Positions 20,601 to 28,173 of a stretch of 64,000 nucleotides of DNA are shown here, piece after piece. The position numbers and the translations under genes are program-made. The stretch comes from CAVVSQ01 sp963848825 (GTDB lineage: Bacteria; Planctomycetota; Planctomycetia; Gemmatales; Gemmataceae), in assembly GCA_963848825.1 (NCBI GenBank), contig CAWKFA010000005.1, positions 1 to 64,000 of the forward strand, read 5' to 3'. The number at the start of each line of letters is the position of its first letter. Position 1 is the stretch's first letter. Below the pieces are notes generated by a model that had not been told where the DNA came from, searched no databases, and saw nothing but the letters and a program-made list of their open reading frames with translations.

Positions 20601-20768
20601 GCGCAACCCGGCATCCTGACGAACGTGAACCTGCGCGTTCCGAAGCTCGGTGCCGGCAGCGCCCGCGATGTTAGCGGTGGGTGGAGTGGATTTCGCACTG
20701 GTCCCGAGCGGCACAGCTACCAACTCCCTCGGCGTCATTTCTCCCGCAACCACGGGCTCGGCGGTTGA
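13893..20768 (+). CDS. Giant protein segment 2: repeats, autotransporter-like strands, Calx-beta-like region
   Basis: The frame is coherent from about 13834. It finishes the 210-aa repeats. It then restarts a cap-like segment (WVAAGSGSWDVPANWSGG, about 14670, similar to the very start of the protein) and carries a second repeat family to about 18900. The stretch 18900-19300 (GTIVGNLQL, LQGDGTIIGDLQNGG, PGTNSSAAILSVTGNYSQ) resembles autotransporter-associated strand regions. At 19390-19740 a Calx-beta-like segment follows (RVNPTAGLVSSKQGDKTTFTV). At 19780-20340 there is a carbohydrate-binding-like or bacterial pre-peptidase-like region. Frame is lost near 20660. Confidence 0.85.
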   Translation: MQTPALITLDGVYIDEDASSTISTNQITTLTDGQIDFTGGVTYALGNVTNLARTIINVSGSGRVATFSKATNIDGANFFVAGSAHLSFPVAASYSHAATNSNQVRYFQTAGAGSVLSLASLTSVTGGTSFGDQIYIQAQAGGLIDLSSVTQIVDGTGGDNRARAIVITATGSAAGTPSTVKLNSLTTFTDNLGGDTNLAGNNAYSRLDAYAGGALQTPKLATIDGIYIDVDPTSSVNTAQITSQANSVINHSAAQGARTWVAAGSGSWDVPANWSGGVVPGPNDQVAIPQTGITITKAGGTINVANITSAAALTFSNVAVTVTAGASNVSGALSLTASSSLTVAGAGVTFSTTGVVAVDGSSLYAAGGGSLALPGLSSYINTSTANNQVQTWQAFGPGSVLDLHNLGTIANGTNYDTHLEILAQAGGTINLAGVTTITEPTTGDLRHRSIDIAATGAGSTINLTALTSFVDNLGGGGINDDARSSTLTATNGGVIQASALTALTGVSIILDGTGTLPTSQIQTLTSGQLNLSGASYDFSALTSATQGTFTVQGGAALFPHLATIDGTSLFVSGGAVVALPAVLAVTNTSTANNEYRTWQASGAGSSLDLHSAATITNGTNYDTHLEIQAQTGGVINLAGLTGINDPLTGDTRHRSIDIAADGAGSVVNLAALTSFVDNQGGGGVNDDARPSTLTATNSGAIQAGALTALTGVSITLDGTGTLPTAQMQTLTSGQLNLSGINYDFSGLTSATQSTFTVQGGAPLFPHLAVIDGTSLFVSGNGTVALPAVLAVANTSTANNEYRSWQVVGAGSSLDLHNVVTVTNGTNYDTHLEIQAFAGGSINLAGLTGINDPTAGDTRHRSIDIAAADGGSTINLASLSTFVDNEGGGGVNDDARSSTLMATNGGVIQAGALATLTGVSLTLDGTGTLATAQIQTLTSGQLNLGGANYDFSGLTSANQSTFTVQGGAPLFPHLATIDGTSIFVSGGGVIALPAVLAATNISTANNQFRTWQASGAGSTLDLHNAVTITNGTNYDTHLEIQANAGGTINLAGATTITDSTTGDLRHQSIDIAADGAGSTVNVAALNNFVDNYAGGGVNDDTRSSTITPANGGSIQAGALTALTGVAVTLDGTGIFSAPNLASATSGQLVISNISVTFAKLGDIDGSDLYASGGATLALPALHTFTNLTVFFNQSNTWQVSGGGSSLDLHNLTTITNGILYGSRLEISAVAGGTMNLAGITTITDPTTGDERRRSIDIAADGIGSAISLSALTSFVDNEGGDGPNNDFWSSTMAVSNGGSLQAGALTTTAGVFISMDDRGSLQLPNLASATSGQISVTAGSVTFAKLANIDGSDLNVTGGATLALPALQAFTNVTGYINQTNNWQANGVGSTLDLHNLNSVTNGAIYGSHLEINSFAGGTINLTGVTSITDPNSGDQRQRSIDITADGTSSTVSLAGLTSFVDNYSGAGPNNDNWSSSITVSNGGAVQAGSLTLLQGVSLNIDAESTFAAANLAFDTIGAINVTGGAVSFARLADVDGSSLSVSGSATLSLPAVNAFTNLSSIFNQTRVWQASGAGSLLDLHNLAFISDGGFYGTHLRVAALAGGTVNLAGTASITVPDFGDQRQASIDVMADGNSSTVNLAGLISFVDNYAGGLQNTDNWSSSLTSQNGGAVVVAGADSAAVLQGVISTVQTAGTIVGNLQLIQQSTLQGDGTIIGDLQNGGTVQPGTNSSAAILSVTGNYSQFADGALNINIGGATPGAQYDQLAIGGSAALAGTLNVNLTGGFIPALAAAFKVLTFTSLSADFQTYNGLSAGAGHVFQPFLNLADLTLATAAAAIRVNPTAGLVSSKQGDKTTFTVVLATKPTANVTIGISSSNPGEGLLGTGSPSVSLTFTPSNANVPQTVTVIGVNDGQAGASAYQINFAAAVSSDSNYNGLTPAPLSLINLPDETGNLQTGNLAIKPINGSTLVAQPTNDAVNDFSVAANPNGQWTYLANSGAGPTALNQAINPLNGLEGWAVQGAAVPNYPFVGQNTSGATLTYQTIVLPPNMLVMDPESQSVTSRWTAPSSGIWSVSGLFQGIDTGEGFHNVEIVVDNTTFVLGPTTLNAYGQQVPFNYPNLSLNQGDTVDFIVASTGSPNNLSTGLAVEIAKPSLITWTDTNNGNIATSAAWSDHVVVTNTTTGHTLATVDVPYNPNQLGAIAPGGSVARQLPFALPVGNDGGGNIQITVTTNAYHTGFAQPGILTNVNLRVPKLGAGSARDVSGGWSGFRTGPERHSYQLPRRHFSRNHGLGG
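14963..18900 (+). repeat. Four ~206-aa then three ~186-aa tandem coding repeats
   Basis: Unit starts ([IV]DG[ST]S[LI]F/Y-type motif) lie near 14963, 15582, 16200 and 16819 (spacing 618 bp), then 17377, 17934 and 18493 (spacing about 558 bp). Shared motifs are NTSTANN, LDLHN, NGTNYDTHLEIQA, TGDxRHRSIDIAADG and SFVDN. The longer units carry an extra 20 residues (TLPTAQIQTLTSGQLNL / FTVQGGAPLFPHL region) that the later three lack or have shortened. Confidence 0.85.
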
Positions 20769-22098
20769 TATTCCCGTCAATATCGTCGGCGCGGCCAGTG
20801 TTTACACGTTAATCAACTCGGCCTACGGCGAACTGGGGGACAAGGTCGGCACGGTGGAGTTTCGAGGGACTGGAGGGGCGGATGTGACCTTTAACCTGGT
20901 CGAGGGCACCAACATTCGCGACTGGGTCAACGACGGTTACAACTCTGCGATCGCCGGAGGTACCCCTTCGGCCACCTTCGACAACGGCGCGACCAGGTTC
21001 GACATGCAAACCTTCGTGTTGCCCAGCGCATTTGCCAGCGCCACCCTCACGGACATCATCCTGACCAATGTTGGCGGGAACCCCCAAGGCATTCCTTTTC
21101 TCACCGCCGCGACGGTGGCCACCACATCCGGCACGCCCCAACTGGTGTTGCTCGGCGGCGGCACGGCTCCCGATGTGACCAACAGCGCTACCATCACGGT
21201 TACGGCTGTCGGCAGCCTGCGCGGACAAGTTAGCCTGGGCCTTGATGCGGGCAGCGACAGTGGGACCAAGGGGGACGGCCGCACCAACGTCGCGGCGCCA
21301 ACCTTTGATGTTACTGTGAATCAAGCCGGAACGATCACGGTCGATTACAAGGGCAACGGCAGCAGCACCGCGACGCGTGCGGTCGCGGCAGCGGGCACGT
21401 ACCAGTTCACCGCACCTGGACTTGCGGACGGCACCTATACCACGACAGCCAAGTTTACGCCCAGCGGGGGCACCGCGGTTTCGGCCAGCCTGACCTTCAC
21501 CGTTGACACCCAGGCTCCTACCCTACGTGCCGGCGCGGCTGCGCAAGGCCCGCTATTCACGCGCACCTTGACTTTCAGCGAAAATATGGACGCGTCCACC
21601 ATCAGCGCCGCATCCATTCTGGTGAGCGGGCCTGGCATCACCGGAACGATTAACCCCGCCCAGGTCATTGGCGGGGGTGCCACGTACACCGTCAGCTTCA
21701 GCAACCCGCTTACCAAGGGCGGCTTCTACACGCTGCAACTCGCGTCCACCATTGCCGATCTCGCGGGCAATCCGTCAGGCAGCGGTGTCACGGATTCGTT
21801 CCAGTTAATTCCCGACACCACGCCTCCCGTGGTCAGTTCCGTCACGCCTGCCGGAATTGTCGCGTCAGCCGTCACAAGTATTGGTGTGGCTTTCAACAAG
21901 GCCATCGCGGCGGCCAGCTTTACGAGCGGTCAAGTTACTATCACGGGGCCGGGAGGCACGCTGCCGACGGCATCCCTGACGGTAACAGCCACGGATCCTC
22001 AGGACTTTACGGTTAGTTTCCCCGCAATCCCAGAACGGGGCCTATGCCATCATCCTGGGCACCGGCATCACCGACCTTTCCGGCAATGCTCTCGTTAG
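20650..22098 (+). CDS. Giant protein segment 3: Ig-like (Big) region
   Basis: Coherent from about 20665 (AVGGVDFALVPSGTATN) to about 22022. It contains a CARDB-adjacent module (GTVEFRGTGGADVTFNLVEG), an Ig-like domain with VSASLTFTVDTQAPT, and Big_5-like domains (LTFSENMDASTI, VVSSVTPAGIVASAVTSIGV). The last 20 residues after FTVSFPAIP are out of frame. The next frame continues with QNGAYAIILGTGITDLSGN, the expected end of that domain. Confidence 0.75.
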   Translation: MPAAPAMLAVGGVDFALVPSGTATNSLGVISPATTGSAVDIPVNIVGAASVYTLINSAYGELGDKVGTVEFRGTGGADVTFNLVEGTNIRDWVNDGYNSAIAGGTPSATFDNGATRFDMQTFVLPSAFASATLTDIILTNVGGNPQGIPFLTAATVATTSGTPQLVLLGGGTAPDVTNSATITVTAVGSLRGQVSLGLDAGSDSGTKGDGRTNVAAPTFDVTVNQAGTITVDYKGNGSSTATRAVAAAGTYQFTAPGLADGTYTTTAKFTPSGGTAVSASLTFTVDTQAPTLRAGAAAQGPLFTRTLTFSENMDASTISAASILVSGPGITGTINPAQVIGGGATYTVSFSNPLTKGGFYTLQLASTIADLAGNPSGSGVTDSFQLIPDTTPPVVSSVTPAGIVASAVTSIGVAFNKAIAAASFTSGQVTITGPGGTLPTASLTVTATDPQDFTVSFPAIPERGLCHHPGHRHHRPFRQCSR

Positions 22099-22267
22099 CG
22101 CGTTTCATTCCTCTTTTACAGTTGACACGACAGGCCCGCGCATCACGTCGGTCACGCCAGCCGGCACCCTCAACACGATCGTCACGGCCATTAACGTTAC
22201 GTTCTCTAAGCCCATCAACCCGAACACACTCGCGGCCGCGACCACGCTGACTGGGCCCGGCGGAAAC

Positions 22268-23662
22268 GTGACAATCGGCAATCCATTTTTGCTTGGCGGC
22301 ACCACCTATGTCGTGCCGGTCCCGGCGCTTCGTGGCAACGGCAGCTATACGCTGGCAATTGGGCCCGGCGTCGCCGACATCGCCGGCAGGCTGATGGATC
22401 AAAACCAGGATGGCACCAACGGTGACCCGGCAAACGACGTTTTCCACGCCAGCTTTCTTGTCGCCTTGCCCGCGCTGGTGGTCGATACGCTCACGCCGCA
22501 GGCAGTGCCGGCCACGTTCGGCAGCTCGTATTTGCTCACGTACACCGTGCACAATGCCGGTACCGCTGCGGTACCCGCGAACTGGACGGACAACGTGTAC
22601 CTATCTTCGAAGCCAACCCTCGACGGCACGGCCGAGTTGCTAAGAAGCTATGACGGCAACTCCCAACGACCGTTGTTGGCACCCGGCGCCGCCCAGAAAG
22701 TGCCGTTGCCCCTGGCGATCCCGTATGACGGCCTGCATCCCAGCGGCACCTACTACTTCATCGTCCAGACCGACTTCAATGGGGTCATTCCCGAAGCCGA
22801 CAACGCCGTGACCTTGGCCGTGAGCGCGCCGATTCAGGTTGTCGATAACTCGCCGCCCTCGGTGACCGCGTTTGTTCCTGCCGGTGTGCTCAATGCCAAT
22901 GTTTCGTCCTTCCAGGTTACCTTCAATAAACCAATGGCGGCGGCCACCTTCACGCCGGCGCGAGTGAGCATCATCGGGCCCGGCGGCGCTCTCGACCCCA
23001 GCACCCTCACGATTACCGCGGTAACGACCAGCACCTTTACGGTTGCATTTCCCAGTCAATCCGCAGAAGGGGCTTATGCGATCTCCCTGGCCACCGGCAT
23101 CACCGATTTGTCCGGCAATGGGCTGCTGATTCCTTACCAAACGTCATTCACGATCGACAAGGCCGGGCCACGCATTATCGCGACGACACCCACGGGGACG
23201 GTGAATGGGGCGGTTGCCTCGATCAACGTCACTTTCAGCAAGGCGATCAATCCACTAACTTTCACGACAAGCAGCATCCAACTGACCGATACCCACGGGC
23301 AGCCGCTGAGCGTTGGCGTTCCTTCCCTTATTAGCGGCAACACCTATGCGTTCACGTTTGCCTCCCAGGACGCCAACGGCACCTACAACCTGGCCATCGG
23401 GCCCAACATTGACGACGTTGCCGGCAACCCGATGGACCAGAACCAGGATGGCATCAATGGCGACGCGACGCTGGATGTGTTTCACGGTTCCTTCGCGATT
23501 TCCTTGCCCGCGCTCGTGGTCGATACTCTCGTACCGTCGGCGGCTTCGGCCGTATTCGGCGATCCCTTCAATCTCACCTGGACCGTGCATAACGCCGGCT
23601 CGGGCGCCGTGCCTGTGAATTGGACGGACGCGGTTTACCTTTCGAAGACTCGGGCGGCTTGA
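22268..23662 (+). CDS. Giant protein segment 4: Big_5-like and CARDB domains
   Basis: This frame is open and coherent from about 22026. It alternates Big_5-like domains (SVTPAGTLNTIVTAINVTFSKPI; IIATTPTGTVNGAVASINVTF) with CARDB-type modules (LVVDTLTPQAVPATFG...LTYTVHNAGTAAVPANWTDNVYLS). DQNQDG-containing loops occur twice and may bind calcium. It ends by frame loss near 23650, in the middle of a CARDB module. Confidence 0.75.
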   Translation: MTIGNPFLLGGTTYVVPVPALRGNGSYTLAIGPGVADIAGRLMDQNQDGTNGDPANDVFHASFLVALPALVVDTLTPQAVPATFGSSYLLTYTVHNAGTAAVPANWTDNVYLSSKPTLDGTAELLRSYDGNSQRPLLAPGAAQKVPLPLAIPYDGLHPSGTYYFIVQTDFNGVIPEADNAVTLAVSAPIQVVDNSPPSVTAFVPAGVLNANVSSFQVTFNKPMAAATFTPARVSIIGPGGALDPSTLTITAVTTSTFTVAFPSQSAEGAYAISLATGITDLSGNGLLIPYQTSFTIDKAGPRIIATTPTGTVNGAVASINVTFSKAINPLTFTTSSIQLTDTHGQPLSVGVPSLISGNTYAFTFASQDANGTYNLAIGPNIDDVAGNPMDQNQDGINGDATLDVFHGSFAISLPALVVDTLVPSAASAVFGDPFNLTWTVHNAGSGAVPVNWTDAVYLSKTRAA

Positions 23663-23672
23663 TGCGAATGCC

Positions 23673-23909
23673 GTGCTGATTTCCAGCTATGATGGCAACG
23701 GCAATCGGCCGCTTTTGGCCGCGGGCGGCTCGCAAATTGTCCCGCTCAATTTCAATCTGCCGTTCGATGAAACGCAGACCGCCGGCACTTATTACCTGAT
23801 TGTCAAAACGGACAACAAGTCGCTCATCACGGAAGTGCCGGCGCAGTCACGGTGGCCTCCGTTGGGCCCATTACGCTCACATTACCAGCACTGCCGGACC
23901 TGGCGGTAA
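23673..23909 (+). CDS. Giant protein segment 5: CARDB fragment between two frameshifts
   Basis: The coherent part, about 23650-23835, reads LDANAVLISSYDGNGNRPLL...TAGTYYLIVKTDNKSLITE. This is the second half of the CARDB domain begun in the preceding frame and closely parallels the earlier copy at about 22640-22800. It is too short to be a gene and only makes sense as part of the giant frame. Confidence 0.6.
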   Translation: MLISSYDGNGNRPLLAAGGSQIVPLNFNLPFDETQTAGTYYLIVKTDNKSLITEVPAQSRWPPLGPLRSHYQHCRTWR

Positions 23910-26701
23910 GCAATGTCCAGGCTCCGGACCAGACCATTGCCGATCCCGCAACGGTGACAATTTCCTGGAAAGTCACCAACATCGGCGAAGGTAGCGGCCG
24001 AGCCAATCAGTGGTCCGACGAAGTCATCCTGACGACCAATAATGCGCCAGGCGGCGCCGATGACATTATTCTCGGTCCTTATGTGCACAATGGCCTGCTT
24101 GCCCCGGGCGGCTTCTACAATCAGTCCGCGACGGTCACGTTGCCACCGGCATTCTCTGGCCACTATCACCTGTTCGTCAAAACCGACGCCACGGACAAAG
24201 TGTTCGAGTATGGCCGCAGAGCCAACAACGTGGCGGCGAAAGCCGGTTTCTTCGATGTTATGCCGGTGGCCTATGCCGATTTGATCGTGACCAGTGTGAC
24301 CGTGCCAGCGCCGGCCTTCGGCGGCCAACCCCTGACAATTCAATGGTCGGTCACCAACCAGGGCATCGGCACGACCTCCACGGGCGACTGGCTGGACGTC
24401 GTTTATCTAGCGCAGAGCCCAGATGGCAGCAACATCGTTCTGAACCCGGCCACTGGCAAACCGTTAAAACCCAGATACGAGCACCTCGGCTTCCTGGCGG
24501 TGGGTGGCGGCTACCAGCGCACGGCCCAGTTCCCCGTACCCGATGGACTGAGCGGTAATCTCTATGTCGTCGTCACCACCGCGGGAGGAGGCGACAATTC
24601 CATCGACGGCAGCGGTGGTCCGTTTGAGTTTATCTATTCAGGGAACGATACGACCATCTCGGCGGCCGTGCCGGTTTCGCAGCCCGTCACGCCCGATCTG
24701 GTAGTTTCCTCCGTGCTGGCGCCGACCACCGCCTTCGAGGGCACGCCGATCGACATCACCTGGACAGTTGCCAATCAGGGCCTGGGTGAGGCTAATGGTT
24801 CGTGGGTCGACCGCGTGTATTTGCAGGACTTGGGCAGCAACCCCGCCAACCTGATCGGCCCAACTATTGAACTCGGCCAGTTTGTCCGCAATGGTCCGTT
24901 TGACCCCGGCAAGACGTACACGCGTACCGAACAGATCATTTTGCCAGGCCATATCGAAGATTTGTACACCGTCTACGTGACGACAAATTACATAGCTGCG
25001 GCCGGGGACGGCATCTATGAGGGCCAGACGACCGATCTCGCCACGCTCAACAACACGAAAGCAGCTCCCGCGCCGATTGCAGTCAGCCCACAACCGCGGC
25101 CCGACATCCAGGTTGAGAACATTCAGATTCCCAGCCACGTCCCCGCAGGTTCTGCCCTGTCGGTGACCTTCGACGTCATCAATCAGGGCACCGTGGCCAC
25201 GGACGTGCCGCACTGGGTGGATGACGTCTATCTGTCGCTCGACACCACGATCGATCCAGGCTCTCTCCTCATCGGTGAGGTGGCCAACCGATCCGCCCTC
25301 GCTCCAGGCGAGAAGTATGAATCGACGACCGGACCCCTCATCGTGCCCGAACGCTTTCGCGGCAATGTGTATGTCATCGTGGCCGCGGATTTCCATCATC
25401 AAATCGACCAGTGGCCCAACGGCAACTTCAACGAGGTGGCCAAGCAGATATTGGTCGACCCACTGCCGCTGCCCGACCTGGTGACCAGCGACGTCATTCT
25501 GCCAACGCAGGCGATCGCGGGAGCAACGATTCCCGTGACCTATACGGTCACGAACCTTGGTGCCGGGGCCACACTTGTGGACAACTGGACCGAGACGGTT
25601 TGGCTCACGAAGACCAAGGGACGGCCCAACCCCAACCAGGGCGATGTGCTGTTGTCCTCCTTCACGCACACGGGTGCGCTCGCGGTCAAGGCTGGATACG
25701 ATCAGACCGTCAACATTCAAGTTCCGCCGCAGCTCGACTCCGGCACCTACTACATTACGCCCTGGCTTGACCCCTACGGCGTACTGCTGCAAGACGAATT
25801 GGCGATCAATGTCAATCCCGACGATCCCAACCAAATCAACAACGACAACTACAAAAATCAGTCCATCATTATTCTGGGCGCCTTGCCCGATTTGATCGTC
25901 ACCAGCGTGCAGGCACCGGCGAAGATCAGCGGCGGCAATACCGTCACCGTTTCTTGGACTGTGAAAAATGCTGGCATTGCCGATGCGCTTCAACCCGGAT
26001 GGGGAGACCGTGTTTACCTGTCCAATGTGCCCAATCCCAGTGGCGACCCCAACAAGCCGAGCCCCAACACCTTCTTTTTGGGCGAGCTCAAACACACTTC
26101 CACGCTGGCCATTGGAGGCACCTACACGGCCAGCATTACGATTACCTTGTCGCCGTCCGCTCAGGGAAGTTACTGGGTCGTGATTACCAATTCGTCCGTG
26201 GCGCCGCCCGTCGCCGTGAGCTTGAACCTGCCCGGCTTGACCCCGCCGCCCCCTCCCGACCCCGCCAAGCAATTCATTCCGCTCAAGGAAGTCACCAAAG
26301 CCAACAATACCGGCTCCCTGGCCACGAACGTTACCCCCGTGCCGGCGAACCTGAAAGTGACCAACATCTCGATTCCGTCGGTCAACTATTCCGGGGAATT
26401 GATGACGTTTAGCTATACGGTGATCAACATCGGCAGCTTCCCGGTATGGGCGGGCACCCAGAGCTGGACGGATTGGCTCTGGCTGACCGCGGATGCCACC
26501 TTCATCCGTTCCCGTGCCTCCCTGGTGGCGCAGTCGTCACGCCACGCCAGGGCGCGCTCGATCCCGGCGACGGCTATGTCGCGACCTTCACGATCAGGCT
26601 CCCCGCCGGCACCTCCGGCCAATATTACCTATGGATCGATCTGGATGCGCATAACGATGTGTCGCCTCTCTTTTTCCCGTTGGAAGCCAAACAGGAAATG
26701 A
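23852..26701 (+). CDS. Giant protein segment 6: CARDB array
   Basis: Coherent from about 23835 (AGAVTVASVGPITLTLPALPDL) to about 26535. At least six CARDB domains follow one another, each opening with PDLVVSxVxAPxxxxxG and carrying TVxNxGxG...WxDxVYLS and a GxYYVxVxTD-type strand. CARDB is an Ig-like fold common in bacterial adhesins and exported proteins. A short Pro-rich break (PPPPPDPAKQ) occurs near 26245. The last 55 residues of the open frame are spurious. Confidence 0.8.
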   Translation: MASVGPITLTLPALPDLAVSNVQAPDQTIADPATVTISWKVTNIGEGSGRANQWSDEVILTTNNAPGGADDIILGPYVHNGLLAPGGFYNQSATVTLPPAFSGHYHLFVKTDATDKVFEYGRRANNVAAKAGFFDVMPVAYADLIVTSVTVPAPAFGGQPLTIQWSVTNQGIGTTSTGDWLDVVYLAQSPDGSNIVLNPATGKPLKPRYEHLGFLAVGGGYQRTAQFPVPDGLSGNLYVVVTTAGGGDNSIDGSGGPFEFIYSGNDTTISAAVPVSQPVTPDLVVSSVLAPTTAFEGTPIDITWTVANQGLGEANGSWVDRVYLQDLGSNPANLIGPTIELGQFVRNGPFDPGKTYTRTEQIILPGHIEDLYTVYVTTNYIAAAGDGIYEGQTTDLATLNNTKAAPAPIAVSPQPRPDIQVENIQIPSHVPAGSALSVTFDVINQGTVATDVPHWVDDVYLSLDTTIDPGSLLIGEVANRSALAPGEKYESTTGPLIVPERFRGNVYVIVAADFHHQIDQWPNGNFNEVAKQILVDPLPLPDLVTSDVILPTQAIAGATIPVTYTVTNLGAGATLVDNWTETVWLTKTKGRPNPNQGDVLLSSFTHTGALAVKAGYDQTVNIQVPPQLDSGTYYITPWLDPYGVLLQDELAINVNPDDPNQINNDNYKNQSIIILGALPDLIVTSVQAPAKISGGNTVTVSWTVKNAGIADALQPGWGDRVYLSNVPNPSGDPNKPSPNTFFLGELKHTSTLAIGGTYTASITITLSPSAQGSYWVVITNSSVAPPVAVSLNLPGLTPPPPPDPAKQFIPLKEVTKANNTGSLATNVTPVPANLKVTNISIPSVNYSGELMTFSYTVINIGSFPVWAGTQSWTDWLWLTADATFIRSRASLVAQSSRHARARSIPATAMSRPSRSGSPPAPPANITYGSIWMRITMCRLSFSRWKPNRK

Positions 26702-28173
26702 TCGGCTGGTGGCCTGGCGCCGTCATCGGCGGGCCCAATGATGATCCCCTGCTGGAGTCATTTAGCCATGGGCCGGTTGACACGGGTGACAACGCCGATT
26801 TGGTTTCGTTTTTCACCGGTTGGGCCTATGAGGACCCCACCGACAACCGTATCGCCGCGACCGTGCCTATTACGTATCGCGAGGCCGACCTTGAAATTAC
26901 CAATTTGCAAGTTCCTCCAGGTGTTTCCTCGGGGCAGACCGTTCCCGTTACTTATACGGTGACCAACATCGGCGCTCGCGACACGCGTGCTAATATTTGG
27001 ACCGATGGCATCTTCCTGTCCCGTGATGTCTCGTTGGATGCCGACGACACGCGGTTGCTGGTGCAGACCCACACAGGCATCCTGAAGGCCGGCGATTCCT
27101 ATACGGTGACCGCGAACGTCAAAATCCCCGACGACATCAGCGGCGATTTCCACCTTCTCCTCTACACGGACACGGCCGCTTTCACCGATCCCGCGGGCCA
27201 CCCCAGCAATATCGGTTTCAACCTGTATGGCCTGGCGTTCCAGCTGGCCTCGCCGGTCGGCCCCTGGGACCTTGTGTCCACCGCGACCCGCGACCTGGCG
27301 CGCGGCAGCGTCGCCGAGTATCAGGGCGAAGGCAACAACATCACGGCCGTGGACCTACCCATTGCCTTGACTCCGCCGCCGGACCTTAAAGTCTCATCCC
27401 TGACCGCCCCTTTGCATGCTTACGCGGGCGGACAAATCGACGTCCAGTGGACGGTCACCAACGCCGGCGGCGACACCGTGACGGGCCAGCAAGAATGGAA
27501 GGACCTTGTCTATCTTTCCCGCGACGACAACCTCGACATCAAGGCCGACACCTATCTGGGCTTCGTGCGCCACATTGGTTTTCTTGGCGCGGGCCAGAGC
27601 TACGCGATAGACGATTTGCTGACGTTGCCCAGTGGCATTCTGGGGCCTTATTACGTGTTCGTCATTGCCGATACGCCGCTAACCGGGCCGCGCGGACTCG
27701 TTTTCGAGAGTAACGAGCGCAATAACGACACGCACAGTAACGTACCGATGGTGATCGATTATCCGCCCCCCAGCGATCTGCAGGTGACTTCGATCACGAC
27801 TCCCGTGACGGCGACCGTGGGCGAGCCGATTAGCTTGACATGGACGGTGACCAACAACGGCACCAACCCCGCTTCCGGCATGTGGTCCGATGCCCTCTAC
27901 CTTTCGCCGACGACAAGCTGGTCGCTTACCAACCCATTTATCGGCACCCTCGAATTCCAGGGCACCTTGTTGCCGGGCCAATCCTACACGCAAACCCTCC
28001 TGGCGAACGTGCCTTCCCTGACCCCGGCGCATATCACGTCATCGTCCGGACCGATATCTTCAACGAGGTCTACGAGGCCGCCGGCGAATCGAACAACACG
28101 ACCGCATCGGCCGCTGTCGTCAAAATGTCCGCCATCGCGCTGGTGCTCGGCGTGCCCTTCCCGACCACTTTAA
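26446..28173 (+). CDS. Giant protein segment 7: CARDB array, continued
   Basis: Coherent from about 26540 (VVTPRQGALDPGDGYVATF) to about 28022. Three more CARDB modules (EITNLQVPPGVSSGQTVPVTYTV, LKVSSLTAPLHAYAGGQIDV, LQVTSITTPVTATVGEPISL). The first ~30 residues of the open frame and the last ~50 are out of frame. This closes the CARDB block that began near 22480. Confidence 0.8.
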   Translation: MGGHPELDGLALADRGCHLHPFPCLPGGAVVTPRQGALDPGDGYVATFTIRLPAGTSGQYYLWIDLDAHNDVSPLFFPLEAKQEMIGWWPGAVIGGPNDDPLLESFSHGPVDTGDNADLVSFFTGWAYEDPTDNRIAATVPITYREADLEITNLQVPPGVSSGQTVPVTYTVTNIGARDTRANIWTDGIFLSRDVSLDADDTRLLVQTHTGILKAGDSYTVTANVKIPDDISGDFHLLLYTDTAAFTDPAGHPSNIGFNLYGLAFQLASPVGPWDLVSTATRDLARGSVAEYQGEGNNITAVDLPIALTPPPDLKVSSLTAPLHAYAGGQIDVQWTVTNAGGDTVTGQQEWKDLVYLSRDDNLDIKADTYLGFVRHIGFLGAGQSYAIDDLLTLPSGILGPYYVFVIADTPLTGPRGLVFESNERNNDTHSNVPMVIDYPPPSDLQVTSITTPVTATVGEPISLTWTVTNNGTNPASGMWSDALYLSPTTSWSLTNPFIGTLEFQGTLLPGQSYTQTLLANVPSLTPAHITSSSGPISSTRSTRPPANRTTRPHRPLSSKCPPSRWCSACPSRPL